Source: Rotaria sordida
Lineage: Eukaryota > Rotifera > Eurotatoria > Philodinida > Philodinidae
DNA length: 64,000 bases
NCBI GenBank assembly: GCA_905250125.1
Contig: CAJNOL010000791.1
Coordinates: 7,909-71,908, forward strand
Direction of reading: 5' to 3'
Shown: one piece after another, positions 49,335 to 63,389 of the stretch
Layout: each line of letters opens with the position of its first letter
Numbering within the stretch: position 1 is the first letter of the stretch
The notes under the pieces: generated by a model
Seen by the model: the letters and a program-made list of their open reading frames with translations, nothing else
What the model was told of the DNA's origin: nothing
Databases searched by the model: none
Program-made: the position numbers and the translations under genes

Positions 49335-52300
49335 TCTAATTCTGATCAAAACTAAATAGAAAAAAAAAAGATAGTTGATTTTATTGACATATATATATAT
49401 AGGTATACTACGCAAAACAAAATCTAAGGCAGTTTCCAACTAATAAAAACAGTCTATTTGATATTATGAAAAGAAATGCACGTGATACAGGTAAACAAAC
49501 AAGCAGAACGAAAATAAGCATAGCAATAATAAAGAAATGAATAGTGGTTAAGTACGGTTGTTATGAAAAATGTAATGATAGAAATATGCATCATTGAATA
49601 TATGATGATTAGTTATTCATATAACTCAAACATCGTTATTCTAACATTCATAATTGGTATGAAAAAAGGTAGTCGCCAATTTTTTATCGAACTCTACAAT
49701 TCGAGTCATGTGCTTTTTTTTTTTTCTTTATCAAGTTTGAATTTTCCTATTTGATTAATATTTTCTGTCTTGAAAAAGTTGATTAGTACTCAAAAAAAAA
49801 AAGGTGATTTTAATATAGTAGAATATATTATATCAGATGGTGTTGCAATTTTTTCATATTGATTAAATCTTCTTCCTAATGACTATAATTTTGACGTCAT
49901 CTTCAATAAATAATCATACTCTCATTTATGATAGAGTGCAATTTCGATCGAAATCTAACATTTTCTAAGAGCTTGAAGATATTCATGCAGCGACTTATGA
50001 AATCAGTTTTCACAACATGAATATGATTGCTGCATGTCTAATTATCGATTTTGATGTTTAAATTCTTTCTAAAAAATCAAGAAGAGATTGCATTCTAGTG
50101 AATCTAAATTTGATTTACCAGTATTGTATCTTAATCAACTACAAAAGTAAAAAATTAATCTCTAAGAGCATCTTTACAATAAACTTTCAACTCATCATGA
50201 TCTGTTTGGGATAAAACTTTTAGAGATGAGTGGATCTGAGAAGAAAATGCTTTTGATAAAAGTTTCAATCATAAAAGTCAAACTATAACGGACTCGAGTG
50301 AATCTGTATGTTTAAATGTGATTGAACAGAAGACTCATATATTCACATCTACACTCAAAATTTGCTGTTTTTACATTCATGACGATTATCTATATTTTTT
50401 TTACTTCGCCAATCTATCAATACACATTCATATTCTACAAGTATAACCCATGTCGCCACTTTTTTAACAACTGCGTCGCAGTTACGCGTAGCTGCGCCGC
50501 AATTTTCCGCAATTACGGGTCACAGTGCGATCGTAGTTACGCGTAACTGCGTCGCAATTCGATCGCATTCGAACACATGGGTTAACTTTCTAATATAACA
50601 GAAATTTTGAAAAGAACAAATATGTGAAGCTTTTGAAATTTTCTTTTTTTTAATTTATGAATATTGCTGATTTGTATGTCTTTCTTTCAAATGAAATGAA
50701 ATGAAATGAAATATTTTATATCATATTGTTCGACAATATCATGGTTAAACTTTTCTGATTTTTCCAATTATCAGACTATTTCTTCGATTTTTTTTGTATA
50801 ATAATTTTTTACAATATCACTTCATTGTGAATTTCTCTCTTTTGCGATATTTTTTCCTTTCTGTTAAATCAATACATACTTTCCACAAACATACTTACAA
50901 AGAAACACAATGTTTTTTTTTTTGGTGTGTTTTGTCGAAAAAACCACTGTACTTCCTTTATACATTTGTATGTAAAGGTGAACAAAAAAAACAAAGAGAA
51001 AAAGTAAACGTCATTATGATGATGAATAAAATAATTGAGATATATGCAGCATCATCATGTATTAGATCAATAATATTTTATTTCAATTTCAAAGAGAACT
51101 TTCACAAAAATTTGTTACATCAAAAGCACTCTGATGGTTATCGAAATATCTTATCATGTGGGCCGGATAAATTATAACAGCGTCCAATTGATGCATATCT
51201 GACTAGTTGTTTGATGATATCATCTATAAGACTATTATAAAATGATTAGAACATTGCAAGAACTTCATTATGGTGCTCATTTATGTTTAACATTAGATGA
51301 ACTAAGAGACTATATCAAAGTCACTAAAGAATTACACAAAATCATTGTTATAATATCGAGAATATATTCACATTTCATGGTATCTTTATTTTTAGATCAT
51401 AAAAAAATTGATTGAGTTTTTTATATTTTGCAAAAATAATCGTCAATATCAACTTTTAATGCTAGAGTATCCAAAGAAATTTGTCGACATCTACACTGAT
51501 TACAATATATTTGTTGCTTTCAATAAGCAAATGCACCATGTACTCCGACAGTTATCGATATTTAAAGTTTTAGCCTACGATAATTGATCAATGCGTAATT
51601 TGGTACATGAAACGACTGGATGTTTATGATGTCAATTGTAATGTGATACTCTAATACAAATGGATAGAAATAAAAGCGAAGATAAATAAGAGTTTTTGAA
51701 TTTTGTTCGTTCTTATTATGTGAATGATTTCAGAAGCTTATAAGTAATTGATGATTTTCAGAAATCATTGTAAAGTATCCAAAATTACACAAAATTGTTT
51801 TTCCTTTTAATTTTTGTTTATAGAATACTTCAAACAGAATATGTTACGGTGCTCTACGAACTATGATCATGAATGATTAAATTTGAGTTTGTTTTCGATA
51901 TTCAATTTCCCTCCATTCGATTTATTCGATGGACAACGAAAACAAATAAAAGAATATTGTCATTTTCTTTTTCTGTCTAGGAAGCTCGATATCTCATCTC
52001 GTACAATTTCTTTCTCAAGATGCTAATCCATTTATATCATAACAAAATACATATGAAAGCTGCTTTAATGTTATCTGCAACGTTGAGACATCAATACAAC
52101 TATATCTTAGTTTGTCGAAATGAGAACTCGAGAGTGAATAAACATTATTGTATTCATTGGACGAGATAAAATAAATATTCGTACTTACGTGCTCAATTAG
52201 TGAAAAGTTAAAACATCATATAATCATAATAGTTCAGTAGTCTCGTGTCTTGTTTAGTAGACCTTTCGAGTATACGTTAGGTTCTATGTATTGAGATTCT

Positions 52301-52413
52301 TAAGGAAGTTTTTTTCGTTGTGACTCGCTTTTATTAGTATATAGAAAAATTAGATTGTGCATTAACTATTAATAATCAAGAAAAGGCACAGTCATCCTTA
52401 ATAACAGTTTCTG
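49335..52413. other. Gene-free region between aminotransferase and PKS
   Basis: Includes the aminotransferase promoter side and the PKS 3' flank. Visible items are an (AAATG)n microsatellite at about 50690-50712 and a GC-rich hairpin at 50445-50583. I see no supported exon; frames around 50794-51177 lack recognisable motifs. Confidence 0.5.
50445..50583. repeat. Short GC-rich inverted element
   Basis: Bounded by AACCCATGT and ACATGGGTT. The interior is full of CG-containing near-palindromes (GTTACGCGTAGCTGCG, GTAGTTACGCGTAACTGCGT), in sharp contrast to the AT-rich flanks. No coding frame. Probably a tiny MITE or a satellite-like fragment. Confidence 0.55.
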
Positions 52414-55400
52414 TTAACCGAGATGGTTAACACCTGCTTTTGTATGGTATTTGAGTTGCTTTATTATTTCTTTGATAATATCTTGACTTTCATTATCTAA
52501 AGCTACCAATGAATAAGGACCATTAGGATGTAATCGACGCATTTGAGTGATAGTCTCACGAGCGGAGATTTCCCTGTTGAGCTTATCCATGGTGGCATGA
52601 AGAAAATAAATGGTTGATTTCTTATTGGCGAACTTTCGAATGTATTCATCAGCAATAGTATTGCTGGACGAAATAGCGAATATGATCGACTTACTATCCT
52701 TTACTAGAGAAACTCTAAGAACTCCTTCCATGCCGTTGTATGATGCAGCCTTTTTGGTTGTAGAAAGTGTTAAGTTGTCTTCACTTCCATCCATCTGTTC
52801 CATGTCATTTGATAACGTAGTTTCTATTTCTCTTGATGCTGTTTGTCGTTCTATCATTTTTTTTTGCACTCGATTAGCTATCTCTGAAATTTTTACACCT
52901 TGAAAAATTTCCGCTAGCGAAATAAAAGCACCCCATTCTTGACTGAGCCAATTGTAGAGTGAAACGGCTGCAAGTGAATCCAGACCAAGCGAGAGCAACG
53001 AGCGATCTATATCTATTCGATCAATGCTGGACGCTCCTAGAAGACGCATGACTGTTTCTCGAATTCGTTCAATAATGACTTCGATTCTGGCTATTGATGA
53101 TGAACCCGAATCATTTGTTCGTACATTAGAAATACCTTGTTGAGTAGCCTGCTGCTCAATAAATTGTACCAACTGACGATTAGCCAAGTTAGCTTTATTA
53201 GCATGGAGTCGTTTCCAGTCGACAGCAAAAATGACAGGTGATGAGTAGTTTGTTTGCATGATAAAGAGTCGTTCGACTAATTCGAAGGTAGGTACTGTAG
53301 GCAACATTTCTATCCCTTGAGCAATAAGTAAATTATTCAAGATGGCTTGTTGTCGATGGAACATGCCTGCTCCTTGCACTGCTGGCAAAGCAATCGATAA
53401 AGCTGGTAGTTTCAGTTGCTCACGACGATAATGTGCTAGAGCCTCGAAAAATTCATTTCCTGCATTGTAACTACTTGATCCAGGATCAATCAAATGATTG
53501 CGAATTGATGAGAACATGACAAAGAAATGCAAGGATGCACCGATTTGTTGTGACGCTTGATGAAGATTCCAACCACCGCGCACTTTAGGTTCCATAACAC
53601 GAAAGAGTGTCTCTTGGCTAAGATTGGTCAACAATTTATCATCGGATATGACGGCACTATGTATAATGCCACGCACTGGATGTGATGTTTGATTAAGACG
53701 TTTAATCAGTTCATAAACATCGACAAAATGAGTAACATCTGCTTGAACGACATCAATTGAGGTATTATATTTAGCTGCTGTTTCTTTGAGTTGCAGCCAA
53801 TCTTCTAATTGCGGATTATTTTCGACTTTTTCAAACTGTTCAATTGTACGACGACTCATTAAAACAATGTGCTTGACACCTCGTTTTTCCACCATCCAAC
53901 GAGACATAGTAAGTCCCAGACCACCCAATCCACCCGAAACAAGAATCGTTCCTCTCTCACATACTACAGACGGAAACATAGATTCTAAAAACAAAAGGAT
54001 ACTAGCAATAACTATTAGATTAACAATTTAATATACCTTCACTTGAATTTTCACTGATCTTTGTGTTCATATCACTTTCTTTAAGTAAAATGGGTTGTTC
54101 AGAATTCGTCATACGAACGACCATTTTTCCCATCGATAGACCAAGACTGCACTGTGTAAATGCATCAATTATTTCAGACGGCTCAAAAATAGTCAGAGGT
54201 TCGAATGGTTTGAATAGGCCTCTTTGAAAATGGTCCAAAACATCGTCAATCATTTCATGAATGGTGTGCGGTTCATCAATGGCGTGTAATGCTAGATCAA
54301 TGACATGAAAATTACAATCTTGTCGCAAATTAAAAATCGGTAGACTTGTTCTCGCGTACACATCCCGCTTGCCGAGTTCAATAAAATGACCATGGGGAGC
54401 AAGTAGTTTGAATGATTCTTGAAGAAGTGGACCCGAAAGAGAATTAACAATGACATTAACACCATTTGGAAAACGAGAACGTATCTCGGAGACAAACGAC
54501 AAATCACGACTATTGAATACGTGTTCAATCCCATAGTGCTTTCGTAGAAAACATCGCTTAGCATCGCTACCTGCAGTGGCAATAACCCGAGCACCAACTG
54601 CTTGGCAATACTGAATACAAGCTTGACCAGTGGCACCCGTCGCAGCGTGAATGAGAACGGTCTGGCCATGCTTAAGTTTAATACGATGTTTTAAGGAGAG
54701 CACTGCTGTTAAAAATGCAGTAGGCAGTGCAGCCAATTGTTCATCCGACAATAAACATTCGTCGGGCACACGTGAGACAACTGAAGTATCAAGAATAATA
54801 TGGGAATGGAAGGTACCTGACGACCAAAGGCCAATGACACGATCTCCAATCTTCAGATCCTTAGAATGAGAAAGAATAACAGTACCCATAAAATCAGTTC
54901 CAGGAGTAGTATCACGATCAACCAAAGGTTGATCACAATCTCGTTGACCAAACACTCGTGTATGAGGGTACAGACCACGTATTTTCAAGACATCTCTGAA
55001 ATTGAGACTAGTGCAGTGAATGCGGACTTGGATTTGACCAGGTAATAGATTGTTGATTGGTATTAGATCTCTTGTCCAAGCAAGATCAGCTACAAAACGT
55101 GATGGTGCAACTTGAAGCCGAAATGGATTCTTGTCAGCGTCGTTTTTAGGTACGATTGTTCTTTCCATTTTCGATGATAATTCCTGCTGTTCTTTTGATT
55201 GTAACCGATCATAATGCCACTGAAAGCATTGAATACGACTGTCTGCTTCTAGAGAAAGAACAGCTTCATCAAGATTATCGACTTCTCGTGAGTTCATCAT
55301 ATGCTGTATGAGAATGTCGGAATAAGATGACTCTGTAAATATATCTGCTGTTGGTTGTAAGTCAATGAGTTTAATGTGATGACGTGGACATTCGACACTT

Positions 55401-58400
55401 AAACTACGGGCAAGTCCAATGAGTGGTGCTATTGTAGGAGTGAATTCATTCTTTCCTTCCATTGGCTGAGAGTTTTGTGTAAGAATAAAAACGTATGGGA
55501 ATGAGTTATTCTGTCGATAATATTTTTGAATAGATTGCAGAATGTAAATAAGTTTGTAACATAAATGTTCTATATGCGATCCAAATGTTGTTTCATTGTT
55601 ATTCTGACCAGGTTGCAATACATCGAGTGGCCAAGCAAATATGATATGCAATTGTTTATATTGTTTCAACATGATATCAATCGTTGAAGAAATATGATCG
55701 GTAGTAACAGTATCAGGTAGAATTTCAATGTTAGAACTTGGTAAACGAGGTACAAGTGCATGTGATAGATTGTGTGTACGATCAGCAAATAAGAGCCAGG
55801 CTTGATCCTGCCATTCGGAAAGGTGAATGAGAATGGATCTTGCTGTTGATTTACGCACAATCATGAGTGAATCTCCAAATGCATTCGCCTTTGCTGATAC
55901 TACCATCGGTTCAAATCCACCTATTGACTGAAATGCTTGTCTCCATTGATCAATAGTCAATATAGCACGACTGTTACTATCACGCCACCAATAAGGAAAT
56001 AAGCCAAATATAAGATCGAAGTAGGAATGAGTTAATGTTAATTCTACGACGAGAAGAAGACCGCCTGGCACAAGAAGACGACGAAGAGACTCAAGCGAGT
56101 GATCAATATCACTTATTGTTTGAAGTACACTGGCCACAAAGATAATATCATGAGATTCGTCTACAAAAAATATACATCAATCAGTTGTGCAACTTTTAAA
56201 ACATAAGTTATTGCGCTCAAAGAGAATATAAATATCAACTACATTTATCAAAACACTCAGAAAACTATTTGATCGAAACATGTTTTAGTTCATCTGAAAT
56301 TAGATAAACAATTTATATAAAAACATTGCATTCGACTAAATCTACGCATTACAATTTAAATCAGAATATACTAAGACATCTGTTATAGTAAGAAAAAATC
56401 ACAAAAAATAATGTTTTACCCGTCGAAATACAGGTAGTTTCAATGTGCAAAAATCCGACATGAAACATCATTTAAATTTCTTCTTCCCTTTCTATTGTTG
56501 TGAACACGCCAAAATCGTGAATGGGCGAGTTTATTTTGAAAAGACAACAGTGAAACACTGCTTTTTAAGTTTTATATTTGATCGGGATATATTGTACTCC
56601 TTAAACTATGTTTTAAATAGGAATACTATATGAGTTGATTCTGTCAAAGCACGATACTCGGAGATGCAATTGATCTTTTGACTTTTATATCATTTCTAAA
56701 AAGTTTAGACCCATTGATATACTTTGCAAACACGTTTTTTTAAATTTGTCCACAATCTCTAACAGTAGCCTTCATGATGATGCCTTTACATAGATTAAGA
56801 CAAAAAACTAACGATCTACCGCTCTTTATCAATAAGGCCAGGTTCATTTGAACAAAACAGTCTATATTTACCTAACAGGATTGAGTTGTCTGATTCAACT
56901 TCTATATCATATACACGATAAGAGATGAAAATTCGTTGATTTCTCTTGTTATTATTTGGCAGACAGGACTGAAAAGCTTGTTCAGCCTCTAGTAGAAGTG
57001 TTTCCGTTAGATCGACATAAAGCACCTTAACATATGTGTCTGTTTGTTCAGCAAAATCAGCCAATTGACGAATAATAGGCACTGAAACTGAACTTATACC
57101 GACTCCAAATAATAGAATACGTAACGTATTCGGATGAGTGTTCTGCATATGATTGATGAGTGCTTGAAAAACACATTGTGTTTTTAAAAATGAAATAGTA
57201 TTCTGCACATCTTCTAGAGCTAATTCAGTTTTCTTGTTTTGTGTAAATAACTCTTCATGAGCCCGTCCACCAAAGAGTATTTGACCAAGTTTAGATCCGA
57301 CTGCATTCATTAGGGTAACGAATGATTTGAGACGAGGAAATCGATTTAAAAGATTTTGCTGAATTAGCTGAATCGAATAATTTGTCACTGGCATAGTGGT
57401 ATTGCCACATTCATCAATTAGTCCATGTTGATGAACAAGTGAAAAAGCAGCTTCAAATAATTGGATAAAATGAGGTTCATCCTCTCGCACAAGACGACAT
57501 AATTTGTCTTTAACGATCAGTTGAATATTCTCTAATGAAGCAAGATGTTGTAATGCTTGAAGAGCATACATTCCAGCTAATGCATTCAATGGCTCAATTG
57601 AATCTGCTAGTTGATTATTGATATTATCATTGTCATTATTCATCATGTCGATCTCTTGTCTTTCTGTCTCATCCATCAAGGTGTTGGACGATGGTAAAAG
57701 ATCAACTGTCCTAGTCAGATGATTAAACAGACTTGACCATTTCTTTTGTAGACAAAATTCAGATAAAACTGTCTGTACATGATTATCATAATCTCCATTT
57801 GGCAGATGAACAATCTCATTTATCTTTTGGAAAATGGTCTTATCCGATAGTGTCCAACGACCAGGAATGCGTTGCATTTTGAACATTTCAAATACGACGA
57901 GTGGTTTTGTATTGGATTCTATCATTTCATCATTACTGTTAAATATAGCAAGATCCAAAGTATAAGCTCGCTCTTGCGAAAGACCGGCAAGAAATGAATG
58001 ATAGGATCCATACGTCATTAATTGAGACAAATGACAAGTACTTCCATAAACAATCATCTTGTTAATGGCAACTGGAACGAATGTTTCGATTCCTGGTACA
58101 ATAGACAAGAATGTATGAAAACAACCGTCAATAATAAGTGGATGTAAATAGTATTGTATATCGTTTTGTTCATTATTAGCTGGAGTAACTCGGCCAGTTA
58201 TATCTGAATTTGTGGTTTTAACTGAAGTTGCTACTCTAAAGTTTGGGCCGTATTGATATCCTCTTGTGGATAAATGAGCATAGAGATTAGGAACATCCAG
58301 ATCATACCAGTTTGCTGTTTCTTCTTTATTGAATCGATAGGCTGACGAGGCATAAATGTTCAAATGAGGACCAATATCAATACGACCTCGTGCATGCAGA

Positions 58401-61400
58401 GTAAACTGACGCAGAGAATATGCATTCAATGTTTGAAGATCAACGAAAGAATCAATAAAATCATTACAAGCCATGCCAGAAGATCGTTGACAATCTGGTC
58501 CAGCTGCTGACCATGGTCGACTGTAAATCAACCATTCCCGCATTGGCATCACAATTTGTATGATAACTTCAGTCAATTCATGTTCGTTAAGAACAAGAGC
58601 TTTGATAAATTCAATCTGCTCAAAAGCGATCGGTGGTGGCGCCTCGTCATTATTAGCTACTGGCAATAGTTGACGACAGGCGGCTAGTGCCATCTCAAGA
58701 TATCCACTAGCTGGAAGAAGGATGGCATCCTGTATTTTGTGTTGAGATAAATAGGCATGTTCAGGTAGATTGAGATTGATCAAACTTTTCCATATTGCCG
58801 ATGTGTGTTGAGTCCACTGACGAACACCCAGTAATGGATGTAAAGGTAGACGATAAGCGAGACGCTCTATTGCAGATTCTTTTGATTCATACCAACAAGG
58901 AGTTAAGTTGAATGCATATAAGGGAAAGTTGTCAAATAAATGTTCCACATCTTTACTTGGTTGAACACATCGAGATGCAAGAAAGTATTTCCAGACATCG
59001 GATGAATATGAGAGTTGTGCAATGCTTGTCAACAGTGTTTTCTGCTCGTCTTCCTTTCGTTTGAGAGTAGGCAAAATGAGTGGTTGAAAGGTGGACGTCT
59101 TCTCGCAGCATTCATGTATTGATGTGGCCAAAACCGGATGAGGTGATAATTCAAGAAAAGTATTGACGACTCCATCTTGAATAATTGTCTGAATAGCGTC
59201 ACCAAATCGAACACATTGGCGAATATTTGACCACCAATGATGAGCATCAAGAGGCGTTTTATCGTCTATTCGACCTCCAGTAACAGGTGAATAAAGTGAA
59301 GCTTGTGCACAACGAATATCAAACATTTCTTCTGTATCTTCAAGAGGAAGACCTCGAATATCGCCAAGTGTTGACAGCATCTCTTCTCTGACACCAAAGC
59401 GATCCATCTGATGCGAATGAAATGCGTTCTCGATCCGTAGTCGAGCTTTGAACACTGTCGGATGTAATGCTGTAAGAATGCCCTCGAGTTCATCGATAAT
59501 TTTTTCATCACCGCTAAGTGTTACTGAGCGTGGACTATTGACACCGGCAACAGATATCAGATGTTCAATTCCTTTGAGCAATGAATCTCGCACTTCTTGT
59601 TCATTCATAGCAACAGCCAACATTCGACCACCTTGACGAGTATTTCGATGTTGAAGACGCGATCGATTATAAACAATACGAACTGCTTCATGCAATGAAA
59701 CTCGTCCAGAGATAAAAACGGCTGCTTGTTCTCCTGCACTATGAGATACAATTGCACTGGGAAAGATGTGCCACGAGACGAGAAGTGCTGCAAGTCCTAC
59801 TTGAACAGCAAATAGAGCCGGTTGTGCGATATTAGTGTCATTAATACGTGATTCTTTCTCCGTCTTTTCAATCATTTCGTTCAGTAAATTGAATTCGCCA
59901 CCATTGATTTTTATAAATTCTTCATTGATTCGTTGAATCCATTGGCGAAAAATCGGTTCAGATAAATAGAGTTCTCGACCCATGGCCCACCATTGAGGAC
60001 CTTGACCACTAAAAACAAAACATATGCGAGGGCAATTTGATGAAACACGTTTGGTGACTAATAGTCCTGGTGTTGATTGTTTTTGCAGAAAAAGATCAAG
60101 TTGTTGTTGCAATTGAGCACGATTGGCTGAAACAAAAATGGCCAAGTGCTCATGACTAATAGTACGTTTGAGTAGTAATTGTTGAGAGACGCGTGCAAGA
60201 AAAGAATGTTCATCATCTTGAGGTTCTATTTGTTTTAACCATTCGTTAAATGATACTACTTGTTTGTAAAGTGAATCACTACTCTTTGCTAAAAGTCAAA
60301 TATAGTTAAGAGAATATATAATATAGGCAACATACTCGAAAAGATAAAAAGATCATGTTGTTGTAGCAGTTCTTCTTCAGCATGACCATTTCCATTGATC
60401 GATATCTCTTTTGGATGATACTCTTCGATAATAGCATGAGCATTATTGCCACCAATACCAAACGAACTAATGCCGATAGCTACTGGATGTTCATTTTCAC
60501 CGTCAATATTAAGTGGAGGAAATGCAGTCATTGTCTGGACTACATGCATGTTAAATCGGCCTGCTTCAATTTTTGGATTATAAGCTTTGAAATGCATGTT
60601 TGGTGGAATTGCTCTATGTTTCATACACATTATTGTTTTAATAAGAGATGCAATACCAGCCGCTCCTTCTGTATGCCCGATATTGCTCTTAATAGATCCA
60701 ATTAATAATGGAGGATCGAAAGGTGACCGTTCATAGAATTCACCAATAGTGTTAGCTTCTGTTGGATCACCTACTTGTGTTCCTGTTCCATGCGCTTCAA
60801 CGTAGAAGATACGATTTCGATCGTACTGTGTTCTAGCATAAATTTCGCCTAGGAGACGTGCTTGTCCGGCGGCCGCCGGTACTACATAACCGTTTTTACC
60901 TTCAGAACCATCATGATTGCTCAAGACATCGTGCAGTATACAGTAAATTTTATCACCATCCCGTTCAGCATCGCTTAATCGTTTGAGAAGAACGAGACCT
61001 AAGCCTTCACCTAAAACATAACAGACAGTTTAATCTCTGATCTAAAATTCATTAAAAGCCAAACTCTCAATTGAAGAAATATCCATTGAGCAAGACTCCA
61101 CAGAACTAAAAATCATATCTAACACTATCAAACTTCCATCTTACTGATCATTTCATATAGATCGTTGGTGCTGCGATAGCACTTCAAAACAAATAGAAGT
61201 AAAAATTGAAATCGAATATACTTAGCACGTTAATGCTTTAAGAATTTCAAAACTAGAATTCTCCCCAAAAACAATTTGTAAAATCTGATGACTCATCAAT
61301 AAAATGAAAGCGTTCGTGTCTGCGTCTGATGCTTGCAATATTGTGAGCTTTTAGTGAAATTACCGTCGAGAGCCTCAATGTTCTAGCAAAACTACTTTGT

Positions 61401-63389
61401 GAATTTTGAGCTAAAGCTCTATTCGATAAAAGCATCAACTAAATGATATTGCACGAAACTTTTTCAAACTTTGGATATCCTATTTGAGACAAGAGTTGTT
61501 CAAAAAATTAAAATTTAAAATATCTCTGGAAAGGTACTGATATCCTGAAAAATTCATTTCTCAGAAAGATGCCATGCGAAAATTCTGAAATGTTAGATGC
61601 AAATTAGCCTAGTCAGATCTTTTTGGAGGTAACATTTGAATTTCAAACTCGAAAGTATGATTTTCACTGGGAAATGACGATGTACAAATAAGAATTGAGA
61701 CGGCTTCGTTGTTATCCTACAATGCTTCCTATTGTCTATTGTATAATTAACAGTTGAAGAGTAAAGCTCTGAAACTGAACTTCGATATCTCAGTGAAAGC
61801 TGAACAGTCAAAATCTGTTAATACTAGCATTATAGAAGATAAAAGTTTTGTTCATAAGTTAAAGATAACGAAAGAAAAAGATAGATTACAATTGACAGAG
61901 TTTCTTAAAAATTCAACTTAGTTGCGATAAAAACTACGGTCTTCATTTAAAGGAGCTTTTAAATATTTTACCTATTATATGACATTTTTGAATGAACAAG
62001 TGTCGATGAAATGACAATACAAATAACTCACTAATGAATCGAGATTTATTTTTTCTACCTTTGAAGATAACAAGAAAAGCGAAAAATAAACTGAAAGGTA
62101 TCTTTTTTTTTATTCAGGTTGAAGACTTTTATCAGACGTCACTCTCATCAAATTGAATGCATGATTGAATTTAGGGAAGAAGAAAGCTTCACTGTCATAT
62201 GATGAATTTTAGAACATTGATACTCGGATATATCAATATATGCTGGAATTGGTATGGCAAAATTCTCTTTACCATTTTCCTTTTGCAATTTCTCAAGGAA
62301 TATAGTGAAGATATTTTCTAGGTAGGAACTATGACAGAAATGTTTAACCTCTAGCTTTATCGCCGAGAACCAAATTATAGCTTCTCTTTTCGAAACTTAT
62401 CTAAAATCCAATGGTTTCCTACTCATGGTGTCTGGCAGAAACACTATAGTGCGATCTTATGAACAGATTCATGCATTGCTCAAGAAATAGTAAGGCTTCT
62501 GTGACATCGATAAGTAAAAAGTGAAAAGCACGATGTCAAAAGTTACTAGACTTTTACACATCATAATGGAAGAATCTGGAAGACTATTGTGACCAGAAAC
62601 CTAATACATTTTGGGTTATTTTCCAGTAGTATCATCTATACCTTTCGCATAACCATTGGCATCAATACTAAACGCTCGACTTCGTCCATCAGTAGAAGAG
62701 GCACCAATCATGGAATAATGGTATATTTGCTCAGGTGTCATAACAGTATTAACACTGCCACAAACAGCCATGTCAGCTTCGCCTGTACGCAATCCTTGTA
62801 CGCCTAGATGAATGGCTTGAAGCCCTGTTGAACAAGCACTATCCAGAGATAGATTAGATCCATGCAGATCAAAATGGTAGGACAAACGAGCTGATGCATT
62901 GTAAAGCAGTATGTGTGGAGCGTGAAAACGTGCTCGATGTTCTGGTTTTAGTCGAAGTGATCCCATTGCATGATCGTTTGAGAATTGACCAATATGCACC
63001 GAAGTACGTGATCCACGCATTTTTTCTAAAGTATAGCCAGCGTCCTCAATCAAATGAACAAATTTCATCATGAGAAGGCGATGACCCGGATCAATCGTAA
63101 CTGCCTCTCCATCTGAGAGATTGAAGTAACTTGCATCAAAGGTGTCAAGCACCGATGTTGGCAAAAAATAACCACGTTGTATGAGCTTTCGTTTGAATTC
63201 ACCATTATCCAGATTGAGCATATCAGCACAATACGACAAGAGATCGGTCCGTTCGGCAGGTATTTCACTGCCTAGATCACGACTTTCTTCAAGTGCCTGC
63301 CACAAATCAGTGGGCGTATGGATGCCACCAGCAAATTCACAAGACATCCCAATGATTGCTATAGGTTCAAATGACGTAGCACTAGACAT
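52414..63389 (-). CDS. Type I highly reducing polyketide synthase (KS-AT-DH-MT-ER-KR-ACP)
   Basis: Five exons, 63389-62642, 61010-60336, 60288-56872, 56160-54037 and 53984-52414, sum to 8535 nt, 2844 residues, with no broken frame. It builds a reduced polyketide chain from acyl-CoA units. KS (1-470): Cys186 in DSACSTGL, His323 in EAHGTGT, His362 in SNIGHTEG. AT (about 560-870): SGQGPQWWAMG and Ser658 in VSHSAGE (usual GHSxG has Gly first). DH (about 955-1290): His991 in LSQHKIQDAILLPASGYLEM and Asp1195 in HPLIIDG. C-methyltransferase-like region (about 1350-1720): its motif I, LLFGVGISS (about 1533), is degenerate. ER (about 1970-2290): LIHAATGATGQACIQ and VNSLSGPLLQESFK. KR (about 2330-2580): SGGLGGLGL, Ser2481, Tyr2494, Asn2498. 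ACP: Ser2658 in GLDSLAAV. The last 140 residues resemble a thioesterase remnant. Intron 1 (1631 bp) splits KS; intron 3 is 711 bp. The layout is that of fungal/bacterial HR-PKS; horizontal origin is inferred. The start at 63389 (MSSATSFEPIAIIGMS) puts KS at the usual distance. Confidence 0.93.
61011..62641. other. Long intron inside the PKS ketosynthase
   Basis: 1631 bp with GT...TTTTAG ends, phase 1, between GYAKG and EGLGLVLL. No element ends or second gene recognised in it. Confidence 0.6.

Noticed and set aside
52414-63389. Reading the PKS as an animal fatty acid synthase
   Set aside because: The KS active site DSACSTGL, the DH-MT-ER-KR order with a large MT-like region and the lack of a normal terminal thioesterase fit an HR-PKS better, although animal FAS shares the overall order.
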